Source: Pseudoflavonifractor sp902362925 (GTDB lineage: Bacteria; Bacillota; Clostridia; Oscillospirales; Oscillospiraceae). From it: DNA of 64,000 nucleotides. The stretch lies in assembly GCA_902362925.1 (NCBI GenBank), contig CABIYL010000019.1. One strand, given 5' to 3'. Shown one piece after another: positions 7,431 to 13,551 of the stretch. The position numbers and the translations under genes are program-made. Each line of letters begins with the position of its first letter. Position 1 is the stretch's first letter. Below the pieces are notes generated by a model, which was not told where the DNA came from, made no database searches, and saw nothing but the letters and a program-made list of their open reading frames with translations.

Positions 7431-7888
7431 AGGCCGCTTGTCCATTTCCGGCGCATGAAGTACCGGCGCAGCCGCCGGAGCGCCGCATGGATGGACTTCC
7501 CCGCCTGGGATGGAGTGATACCTTCCATCGCGGCAATGTCCTTCACTTTCATCCCCAGCATATACCGGGCATGGACGCGGCGGGCCTGCGCTGGGGTCAG
7601 AGAGGAAATGGCCTCATAGAGCCGCCGGAGCAGTTCAGCATATTCGGCCTGCGCCTCCTTTTCCATCAGGCAATCCTCCGGCGATGGCTGCGCCCAGCCG
7701 ATGGCGGCATTCTCAATCCCATCATCGCAGTCAAGGGAGTAAAACGCCTTGTAGCGGTACATCTTGCGCTCCCTGGCGGCCTCGGCCCGCTTGTCCATCA
7801 GGAACGCTTCAACGATTTCATCCGACACCTCCACAAAGGTGTCCTCGGTACAGAACGGGTAATACTGTTTGAGGTTGATGGTCTGCAT
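7427..7888 (-). CDS. Sigma-70 region 4-like protein (paralogue 2 of tandem set)
   Basis: A 153-residue paralogue of the genes on either side, beginning MQTINLKQYYPFCTEDTFVE. The C-terminal helix-turn-helix reads ISSLTPAQARRVHARYMLGM, then KVKDIAAMEGITPSQAGKSI and LRRLRRYFMRRKW. It overlaps the next gene by four bases and follows the preceding paralogue by 10 bases, so the series is translated as an operon. The conserved N-terminal block with DTFVEVSDEI may be a dimerisation or signal domain; no function is known to me. Confidence 0.75.
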   Translation of the reverse strand: MQTINLKQYYPFCTEDTFVEVSDEIVEAFLMDKRAEAARERKMYRYKAFYSLDCDDGIENAAIGWAQPSPEDCLMEKEAQAEYAELLRRLYEAISSLTPAQARRVHARYMLGMKVKDIAAMEGITPSQAGKSIHAALRRLRRYFMRRKWTSGL

Positions 7889-7898
7889 AGGCCCGCCC

Positions 7899-8351
7899 TC
7901 ACTCTGCCGGGAAAAGGCCGTCATAGCAGCGGCGCATATTCCGCAGGCCCCGCCGGATGGCAACGCTGACCTTGCTGCTGTCTACGCCCTCCCTCCGGGA
8001 GATTTCCGGCTGGCTGATACCGGCGATGTAGTAGGCTCGGACGCGGCGGGCCTGTGTGGGGGTGGCATGGGCCAGGGCCTCCGGCAAGGCGGCCAGCAGA
8101 CGCAGATGGGCGGCCCGTTCCTCGCGCTCCAAAAGGATTTCCTCCGGCGATCTGCCGTGTTCCAGCGCGTAGTTCTCCGTCCAGCTATATGCGTCCAGGG
8201 AATAGTAGGCGCGGTGGTAGACCTTCCGGCGTTCATAGTTGTTCATCTCGCGCTGGGCCTGCCGCATGGCCTCCCAAACTTCATCGCTGACTTCCACGAA
8301 CTCGTCATGCCGGTAGTGGGGATAAATCCACCGCAGATTGATTGTTTTCAT
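7899..8351 (-). CDS. Sigma-70 region 4-like protein (paralogue 1 of tandem set)
   Basis: A 150-residue protein beginning MKTINLRWIYPHYRHDEFVE at ATG 8351 with a strong ribosome binding site (CAGGAGGT). The pattern matches its two downstream paralogues: VEVSDEVWEAM, an acidic middle, then HATPTQARRVRAYYIAGISQPEISRREGV and LRNMRRCYDGLF as the helix-turn-helix. It is the first of three tandem copies and has the best ribosome binding site, so it probably sets expression of the group. It follows a fourth, more distant sigma-like gene (8455-8868) by about 100 bases. Confidence 0.75.
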   Translation of the reverse strand: MKTINLRWIYPHYRHDEFVEVSDEVWEAMRQAQREMNNYERRKVYHRAYYSLDAYSWTENYALEHGRSPEEILLEREERAAHLRLLAALPEALAHATPTQARRVRAYYIAGISQPEISRREGVDSSKVSVAIRRGLRNMRRCYDGLFPAE

Positions 8352-8454
8352 AGGCTTACCTCCTGAAAATGGGAGAGGCGGGCAGCTTGTCCGCTGTCCG
8401 CCTCCCGCTGGGATAAGGGAAACAATCCCTTTCACTTGGTAGCCCGAAAAGAGG

Positions 8455-8868
8455 TCATTCGTATGGGTGGTTTCTCAAAAATTTTTGAAAAATTTTTCTG
8501 ACCGCTTCAATGGAGCCTTGCACCGAACTCTTGGAACAGCCGCACAGGGCAGCAATCTCTGAAAAACTCAGCCCGTCCAGGGCATAGAGCAGGAACCGGC
8601 GGCGCTGGGCCTCGGTACAGGTGTCCAGGACGGCCATCAGCTCGCCCAGCGTTTCCATGCGGCAAAGGTATTCCTCCGGCGTTTCGCTGTAGATACCTAC
8701 GCCCTCGGTGGCAACTATGTATTCGTCAAACTCCCGGCCATCCCAATGCCGCCGCTGCTCATGGGACAGGTTCTCGGCTTTGTGGTCGGCCCGGTCAAGA
8801 AATTCATAGACTTCCAGCGTGACCTCCACGGCCACAGCTTGTCCGTTGTAATTGATGGTGACTTCCAT
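8455..8868 (-). CDS. Small sigma-70 family protein
   Basis: A 137-residue protein. The N-terminal half (VTINYNGQAVAVEVTLEVYEF, then HWDGREFDE) resembles regulators encoded by Firmicute conjugative transposons. The C-terminal half has a clear sigma region 4: DTCTEAQRRRFLLYALDGLSFSEIAALCG followed by CSKSSVQGSIEAVRKIFQKFL. The start at 8868 has GGAGG upstream, and a perfect 13-bp inverted repeat (8880-8911) lies immediately before it and takes in the first bases of this ribosome binding site, suggesting translational or operator control. It differs from the three downstream paralogues in its N-terminus. Confidence 0.75.
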   Translation of the reverse strand: MEVTINYNGQAVAVEVTLEVYEFLDRADHKAENLSHEQRRHWDGREFDEYIVATEGVGIYSETPEEYLCRMETLGELMAVLDTCTEAQRRRFLLYALDGLSFSEIAALCGCSKSSVQGSIEAVRKIFQKFLRNHPYE

Positions 8869-8879
8869 CGGCCTTTCCT

Positions 8880-8911
8880 CCGTTCAGATTTTTGCGGGAA
8901 AATCTGAACGG
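8880..8911. promoter_or_regulatory. 13-bp perfect inverted repeat at the ribosome binding site of the sigma-like gene
   Basis: CCGTTCAGATTTT (8880-8892) and AAAATCTGAACGG (8899-8911) form a perfect repeat with a six-base centre. On the minus strand the second arm ends in the CGG of CGGAGG, the ribosome binding site of the gene starting at 8868. It could be an operator or an RNA hairpin that masks translation. Confidence 0.55.
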
Positions 8912-9035
8912 GGCGGCGGGGAGCGGCACCGGGGGCAGGGTTCGGGCCATGTTGGCCCGATGTTCCGGCCCCATAGGTATGAAAAAACGCCCGGACAGCA
9001 GAAAGCTATTCGAGCGCAAAAAATACGGTATTCAG

Positions 9036-9149
9036 TTACATTGTGACAATTTTCGCACTGGCTGCCAGACGGGGGTGGTTGGGTGGCCGGGCTTTTTTTG
9101 ACGATAGTGCAAATATCGTCTGAATTTGTCGGCGGTCAGTGTGCTTCAT
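9036..9149 (-). CDS. Possible small ORF of 37 residues
   Basis: ATG at 9149 follows a strong ribosome binding site (GGAGGGAG) at eight bases. The product MKHTDRRQIQTIFALSSKKA continues for 17 more residues and is basic with no recognisable domain. It lies in the otherwise gene-poor interval 8869-9175 of the IME. Only the ribosome binding site supports it, so it may be a leader peptide or a chance ORF. Confidence 0.3.
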   Translation of the reverse strand: MKHTDRRQIQTIFALSSKKARPPNHPRLAASAKIVTM

Positions 9150-9175
9150 GGCGGCTCCCTCCTAAAGCCGCCGTG

Positions 9176-9343
9176 TCAGCGTATAGGCGTCACTCCTTTG
9201 TCGAGGGCATAAGGAACGGCGGCCTTGATGTACTCAAAACCGCCGCAGTACCCTGAAAATCCATTATGGGCGCACAAAGTTACCTGCCCTGCAACGGTTT
9301 TTTTCTTTTCCCGTCTGGCGGGGCAGATTAAAACGATATTTAT
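9176..9343 (-). CDS. Small ORF with apparent ATA start (or start-less remnant)
   Basis: The reading frame immediately after the ABC permease stop encodes NIVLICPARREKKKTVAGQV and ends EYIKAAVPYALDKGVTPIR, about 55 residues with IME-like codon use and high GC, unlike the low-GC permease. GAGGTG lies eight bases before an ATA codon at 9343, exactly where an ATG would be expected. Either ATA is used, the start was mutated, or this is the 3' part of a gene whose 5' end was replaced when the blaRI-ABC cargo arrived. I do not recognise the family. Confidence 0.4.
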   Translation of the reverse strand: MNIVLICPARREKKKTVAGQVTLCAHNGFSGYCGGFEYIKAAVPYALDKGVTPIR

Positions 9344-9355
9344 TTTTCTTACACC

Positions 9356-9991
9356 TCAATCAACCCTTTTGCATTTCCAGTAAATAACACACCATAAAAA
9401 TAGACCTGCCAAAGTAATAATTCCTTTGTTCCATAGCCAAATATTATTTTGATCTCCGGCAAATCGGATAAACAAGTAGACATATTCTAACCCAGGAAAT
9501 CTTAACAGGCTTCGTGTCAATAAGATTATCAGCCATATAACCCCACAAACTAATGTTGCAATATGTTCTTGCCTACATATAATTCCTAGCAAGGCACACA
9601 GCGACGATAAAAAGAATGTTGGTGGGAAATACAGCACAATCAATTCCCATATTGGCATTTCGTATCGCACAACTGACGCGCCTGCCATGCTAAAAACCGC
9701 GAATAAGCTGGATATTGCGAAAGCGATTATGTAACGTAACAATACCCATTTGAAAAGAGATTTACTTTGTGCGGCAATAATATCAAAATTACTGTCTGCT
9801 CTTGTCTTTCCCCATTCACCAACAACGATTGTCACAAAAAACGGGAATACCACTTCAAAGCTGACCGGGTAAAAATCAAGCAGATCTCCGGCTATGATAG
9901 AAAGAACAATCATCGCAACCGTAAAGGTCACTGATACAATAAAGAAATTTATCCCGAAAATTTTTACTTCGCTTTCAATTTGCGCTATCAT
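9356..9991 (-). CDS. ABC-2 type transporter permease (second permease of cargo operon)
   Basis: A 211-residue membrane protein with about six hydrophobic segments (for example FFIVSVTFTVAMIVLSIIAG near the N-terminus). It starts at ATG 9991 behind GGAGGT and overlaps the preceding permease by four bases. With the other permease and the ATPase it forms a three-gene ABC-2 exporter of the bacteriocin-immunity/multidrug type. The genes have clearly lower GC (about 40-45%) than the rest of the IME, pointing to separate acquisition. Substrate unknown. Confidence 0.75.
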   Translation of the reverse strand: MIAQIESEVKIFGINFFIVSVTFTVAMIVLSIIAGDLLDFYPVSFEVVFPFFVTIVVGEWGKTRADSNFDIIAAQSKSLFKWVLLRYIIAFAISSLFAVFSMAGASVVRYEMPIWELIVLYFPPTFFLSSLCALLGIICRQEHIATLVCGVIWLIILLTRSLLRFPGLEYVYLFIRFAGDQNNIWLWNKGIITLAGLFLWCVIYWKCKRVD

Positions 9992-10749
9992 TCTGACCTC
10001 CAAAACTTGTGTTTCAAAAACAGCAGGCTACCACACACAAGACCGCTTCCTACAAGGAAAAATCCATTTGCAATAACGCTTCCCATATCAACAAACGGCC
10101 ATCTCGGATGCACCCATATCAAACGGACTAAATCGCCGGAAGTAATCAAGTAAAACGGCATTGCCTCTGCCGAGCCTACATAGGTGGCATTAAACCCAAA
10201 CAATATTGCAGCCAGAATATAGAATAAGCGAATGTCAATCATCCCCGGCAAGGCAATCGAGCAAAAGCTGACAAATAAGCTCACTGGAACTAAAGAAACA
10301 AAGATTGCTTTTACCAACGGGACAATACATTCAATCGGGGAAATTTCAAACGGCGCAGCAATAAAATAAATTGTCGTGTTAAGTAAAAGAAAAATACACT
10401 GCATGGAGAAAACATATAGAAATCCGCCCAACAGCTTTCCCAACACATATTGCCATTTTCGTAAGGCCGATGACATCAGCAAAGATTTCATTCCTGTCTT
10501 AGTATCTATCGGAATACGCCCTGCCAATAAGAACATCAGACCAAACAATAAAACAAGGCTGTCGAGACTAACGATTCGATAGACAAAATATGCTGGCTCA
10601 TCCAAAAACTCCAACCTGGCTAAATTTCCGGCAGAAGGGAAATTGTCAAGTAAAGAAAGTGCCGTCGCTACAAGAAGTACACCCCATGTAACCAGACGCT
10701 TGAACTGCATTTTATATTCATAATGGAGAACAGAAAACATTTTACGCAT
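9988..10749 (-). CDS. ABC-2 type transporter permease (first permease of cargo operon)
   Basis: A 253-residue membrane protein with about six predicted membrane spans, starting MRKMFSVLHYEYKMQFKRLV, the cytoplasmic N-terminus typical of ABC-2 permeases. The start at 10749 has GGGAGGG upstream and overlaps the end of the ATPase gene by eight bases. Its stop overlaps the next permease start. It is part of the low-GC cargo block and probably forms a heterodimeric channel with the downstream permease. Confidence 0.75.
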   Translation of the reverse strand: MRKMFSVLHYEYKMQFKRLVTWGVLLVATALSLLDNFPSAGNLARLEFLDEPAYFVYRIVSLDSLVLLFGLMFLLAGRIPIDTKTGMKSLLMSSALRKWQYVLGKLLGGFLYVFSMQCIFLLLNTTIYFIAAPFEISPIECIVPLVKAIFVSLVPVSLFVSFCSIALPGMIDIRLFYILAAILFGFNATYVGSAEAMPFYLITSGDLVRLIWVHPRWPFVDMGSVIANGFFLVGSGLVCGSLLFLKHKFWRSE

Positions 10750-11620
10750 GGGCTTTCCCTCCCATACAATACACATAAGCATCTTCCAAAGTCGCCGTGA
10801 CAGGTGTGGCCTGTGAGAAAAGCCCGCTTTCGTCCATTATTCGCGCAGTCAATCCGTGGCTCTCGTATGTCGTCGACAATACTACAGATTTCTTTTGAAG
10901 CTCGATAAGCTGGTTTTCATTTTCTAAATGTAGGATTTTTACCTTATCTTTTACCCGTTCTAATAGGGCGGCAGATGTACCTGCATAAAATAGATGCCCT
11001 TTCCGCAGAACAGCAAGTTCTTCGCATAGCTGGTGAATATCTTCGACAATATGCGTAGAGAGCAAAACGGTGCGGCCCTCTCTTGCATATCTTGACAATA
11101 GGCCGCGGAACCTCACCCGTTCTTCTGGATCAAGACCGGCTGTCGGTTCGTCAACAACAAGAATTTGAGGATTGCCAATCAGCGCCTGCGCGATGCCAAC
11201 CCTCCGTTTCATGCCGCCGGAAAGCTGCCCTATTTTGCGTTTGGAAAATTCCAGCATTTCAACTTGCTCCAAAACGCTACTGACAGCTTTTTTGTTATGA
11301 ATGCCTTTGAGTTCTGCCATGTAATTTACAAAGTCAAATACAGAAAGAGAGGGGTACATGGCAAGTTCCTGTGGCAAATACCCAATCCTTGCTCTGACCT
11401 CATTTCCCTGTTTCACGGTATCAAAACCGCAAATGCGGATTGTGCCTGCTGATGGGGTTAATACCGTAACCAATGCCTTCATCAGCGTAGTTTTTCCGGC
11501 ACCATTGTGTCCCAACAGGCCAAAAACACCGCTGCCAACACGAAAGTTGACATCATCAAGGGCGGTAACGCCGTTCTTGTATTTTTTAGTAATGTGACTA
11601 ATCTCAATGTTTGTATTCAT
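10742..11620 (-). CDS. ABC transporter ATP-binding protein (cargo operon)
   Basis: A 292-residue ATPase of the ABC-2/bacteriocin exporter class. Walker A is GLLGHNGAGKTTLM (about 33-46), the signature is QLSGGMKRRVGIAQAL and Walker B is ILVVDEPTAGLDPEE, with the switch His in LLSTHIVEDI. The start ATG at 11620 lies seven bases after GGAGGA. It leads an ATPase-permease-permease operon and is preceded by blaI-blaR1 on the same strand. A CTACATTCGTAG palindrome just upstream (11638-11649) resembles a BlaI box, so a BlaI-type repressor may control it. Confidence 0.9.
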   Translation of the reverse strand: MNTNIEISHITKKYKNGVTALDDVNFRVGSGVFGLLGHNGAGKTTLMKALVTVLTPSAGTIRICGFDTVKQGNEVRARIGYLPQELAMYPSLSVFDFVNYMAELKGIHNKKAVSSVLEQVEMLEFSKRKIGQLSGGMKRRVGIAQALIGNPQILVVDEPTAGLDPEERVRFRGLLSRYAREGRTVLLSTHIVEDIHQLCEELAVLRKGHLFYAGTSAALLERVKDKVKILHLENENQLIELQKKSVVLSTTYESHGLTARIMDESGLFSQATPVTATLEDAYVYCMGGKAHA

Positions 11621-11635
11621 ACGCTCCTCCATTTA

Positions 11636-11649
11636 ACTACATTCGTAGA
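11636..11649. promoter_or_regulatory. Candidate BlaI-type operator upstream of ABC operon
   Basis: AACTACATTCGTAG contains the palindrome CTAC-ATTC-GTAG, close to the TACAnnTGTA-type box of BlaI/MecI. It lies between the blaR1 stop and the ATPase start. The half-site AACTACA recurs twice in the blaI promoter region (13041-13071, once in each orientation). Confidence 0.5.
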
Positions 11650-11672
11650 TTTATAGGCTTTAATGATACGGG

Positions 11673-12638
11673 TTACTCATTGTAACCCGCACCATATTCT
11701 GTACCAGTATGATAGGCCGGATAAGGATAGAAATGTTCTCTGCTGAATTGTACGGAAAAAGCAACCGTAAGTATCAGAGAAACAGCCAGTATAACCGTTA
11801 TCATCCTGTCCCTAATCTTTGATGTTCTTGTGGTGATCCGTTTAATTCTGCGTTTTGCCAACACAAAACTGAGTGCGCCAATCCCTTTACCGGGTTTTGT
11901 AGCTTGAACCGTAGATAGTTCCAGCAGTCGGATAATAGCCGCAGCATATTCTGTTTCTGTGACTTTTCCCTGCGAAAATTTTAAGGCATTGCAATCGCAA
12001 TCCGTTTCACAATGTAGTGAAAAATCTCCTTTAGCAATCCACGCAAAAGGGTTGAGCCAGTTTAATATGCAAACATAATCATAGATACGCTCCAAAAGAA
12101 TATGTTTCCGCTTAATATGGGTCAACTCATGGATAAAAACAGCGGATAATTCGCCATCGGTCAGCTTTTCTATAACTGTTTTGCTCATGATAATTGCTGG
12201 GCGGATTGCGCCGGTAACGCAGATGGGGTTATCCAAAGTCCCCCAATATAGTGCAGGCACTTTTTTTAAGCCGACAATTTCCGCACATTGTAAGCAAAGA
12301 GCATTTAGACGCTCAGTGTTACATATCTGGTATCCTTTCATTGCCCGCTTTGCCATTATAGAGCGTATCGTATCATAGACGAAAAGAATACCGCACCCAC
12401 ACACCCATACCCAACAGGCAGTATAAAATCCATTTAACCATTCCTGTGTTTCTGGTGATATGAGAAACACATCCGGTGAAAGGAATGGAACGCAAAAAAG
12501 GATCATACCGCAAAGCGGAAACCATAGCGGCAGCGTACAACGCAGAATGTGATTGATAAAAAGAGATAAAACACAAAATATACCGCCAATAGCAGATACA
12601 AAAATAATCGCATTGAAAATGTTACCGAGTATCTGCAT
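11673..12638 (-). CDS. blaR1: BlaR1-like M56 family membrane metallopeptidase
   Basis: A 321-residue sensor protease. In BlaR1/MecR1 systems the zinc protease is activated by a signal and leads to loss of BlaI. N-terminal membrane spans (residues about 5-90) are followed by a peptidase domain with the zinc motif HELTH at 170-174 and the downstream ETDCD glutamate (about 213), then another span near residue 280. The C-terminal penicillin-binding sensor domain of classical BlaR1 is absent; the extracellular tail is only about 25 residues. The signal is thus unlikely to be a beta-lactam bound in the usual way. It overlaps blaI by 17 bases. Confidence 0.85.
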   Translation of the reverse strand: MQILGNIFNAIIFVSAIGGIFCVLSLFINHILRCTLPLWFPLCGMILFCVPFLSPDVFLISPETQEWLNGFYTACWVWVCGCGILFVYDTIRSIMAKRAMKGYQICNTERLNALCLQCAEIVGLKKVPALYWGTLDNPICVTGAIRPAIIMSKTVIEKLTDGELSAVFIHELTHIKRKHILLERIYDYVCILNWLNPFAWIAKGDFSLHCETDCDCNALKFSQGKVTETEYAAAIIRLLELSTVQATKPGKGIGALSFVLAKRRIKRITTRTSKIRDRMITVILAVSLILTVAFSVQFSREHFYPYPAYHTGTEYGAGYNE

Positions 12639-13011
12639 CTGTTTTCTCCTGTTGGTCGATCAAACTCTTTAGCTCATTCAATTCCTCAAGTGAAAGATTG
12701 CCGCTTTTGACAAATCCCATTACCATCTTAGACAGGGAACCATCATATACGCGGCTTAGAAAACTGCGGCTTTCCGCAAGCTGACAATCATTTTCTGATA
12801 CTGCTGGATAATATAAATATCCCTTTCCTTGACGTTTTGTAGTCAATGCTCCTTTTTTTACCAAACGGGCAAGGTATGTCTGAATAGTCGTCTTGCTCCA
12901 ACCTGTTTCTTTTAGCCTATCTAATATTTCGGGAAGTGTTTGTGGAGAATTACTCCAAACAATCTTCATCACTCGCCACTCTGACTCTGAAATAGAAAGT
13001 TGCTGCTCCAT
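12622..13011 (-). CDS. blaI: BlaI/MecI/CopY family repressor
   Basis: A 129-residue winged-helix repressor. The N-terminus LSISESEWRVMKIVWSNSPQ and the helix-turn-helix GWSKTTIQTYLARLVKKGAL match BlaI/MecI. The C-terminal part is a dimerisation helix (LSLEELNELKSLIDQQ). ATG 13011 has AAAGGAGGC upstream, and a perfect TTGACA-N17-TATAAT promoter lies at 13051-13079 with AACTACA half-sites inside and below it, so autorepression is likely. With blaR1 it forms a sensor-repressor pair for the adjacent ABC exporter. Confidence 0.9.
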   Translation of the reverse strand: MEQQLSISESEWRVMKIVWSNSPQTLPEILDRLKETGWSKTTIQTYLARLVKKGALTTKRQGKGYLYYPAVSENDCQLAESRSFLSRVYDGSLSKMVMGFVKSGNLSLEELNELKSLIDQQEKTDADTR

Positions 13012-13050
13012 AAGGCGCCTCCTTTGATTGATGCTGTGTAGTTTATTCTA

Positions 13051-13079
13051 TTATAGCATTTGAACTACATGGTGTCAAT
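13051..13079 (-). promoter_or_regulatory. Consensus promoter of blaI-blaR1-ABC cargo
   Basis: The minus strand has TTGACA (13079-13074), 17 bases, and TATAAT (13056-13051), a full match to the vegetative consensus. The spacer contains TGTAGTT and the region after the -10 contains AACTACA, an inverted pair that could hold a BlaI dimer. Confidence 0.85.
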
Positions 13080-13082
13080 CAT

Positions 13083-13132
13083 TGCGGTGGAAGCTTTCTT
13101 AAAATTTTGCGGTGGAGGCTTTCTTAAAATTT
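13083..13132. repeat. Two tandem 25-bp repeats upstream of the blaI promoter
   Basis: Copies 13083-13107 and 13108-13132 both begin TGCGGTGGAnGCTTTCTT and differ at a single base. They sit between the cargo promoter and the tnpV end, possibly at the border of the acquired cargo block. Confidence 0.7.
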
Positions 13133-13141
13133 ACAATAAGC

Positions 13142-13164
13142 AGGGGCTGTAAAACAGCCCCCAC
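13142..13164 (-). terminator. Possible terminator downstream of tnpV
   Basis: Minus strand GGGGGCTGT-TTT-ACAGCCCCT forms a nine-base stem just past the tnpV stop. The following sequence (GCTTATTGT) is only moderately T-rich, so efficiency is uncertain. Confidence 0.5.
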
Positions 13165-13171
13165 TTAAAAC

Positions 13172-13525
13172 CTATTGATAAATCAGTTCTATCAGGACAA
13201 TTTCCTCTGCCTGCGCTTTCAGCGTGTTCATCAGCCCTACCCAGCGCATGGGGTCGCGGGCTTTCAGTTCCTCAGTGACGCCCGCCGCCTCCATCATACA
13301 GGGCAGCATGGTGTCCATCCGCTCCCGCGCCACCCGGTCAATCTCCAACAGGTGTGAGTACAGCTTTTCACTCAAAATCAAACTGCTGTAAAGGGCGGGC
13401 CGGTGTTCCTTCAGGTAGCGTTGCCGCATACGGCCATACTTGCCGATGGGGGCCTCCGGCTGCTCGGACAGTTTCAGGTCGGGGATGTAGTAATCCCCGC
13501 AGCGGGTGTAAGTCAATTCGTTCAT
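13172..13525 (-). CDS. tnpV: TnpV family transposon-encoded protein
   Basis: A 117-residue protein beginning MNELTYTRCGDYYIPDLKLS, the start typical of the TnpV family in Tn4451-type transposons. ATG 13525 has a strong ribosome binding site (AAAGGAGG). The sequence includes IGKYGRMRQRYLKEHRPALY in the middle and a helical C-terminus. It directly follows tnpX (26 bases) and is co-transcribed. Biochemical function is unknown; in Tn4451 it is not needed for excision. Confidence 0.8.
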   Translation of the reverse strand: MNELTYTRCGDYYIPDLKLSEQPEAPIGKYGRMRQRYLKEHRPALYSSLILSEKLYSHLLEIDRVARERMDTMLPCMMEAAGVTEELKARDPMRWVGLMNTLKAQAEEIVLIELIYQ

Positions 13526-13551
13526 GTTCGTCCTCCTTTGCACTGTGATGG

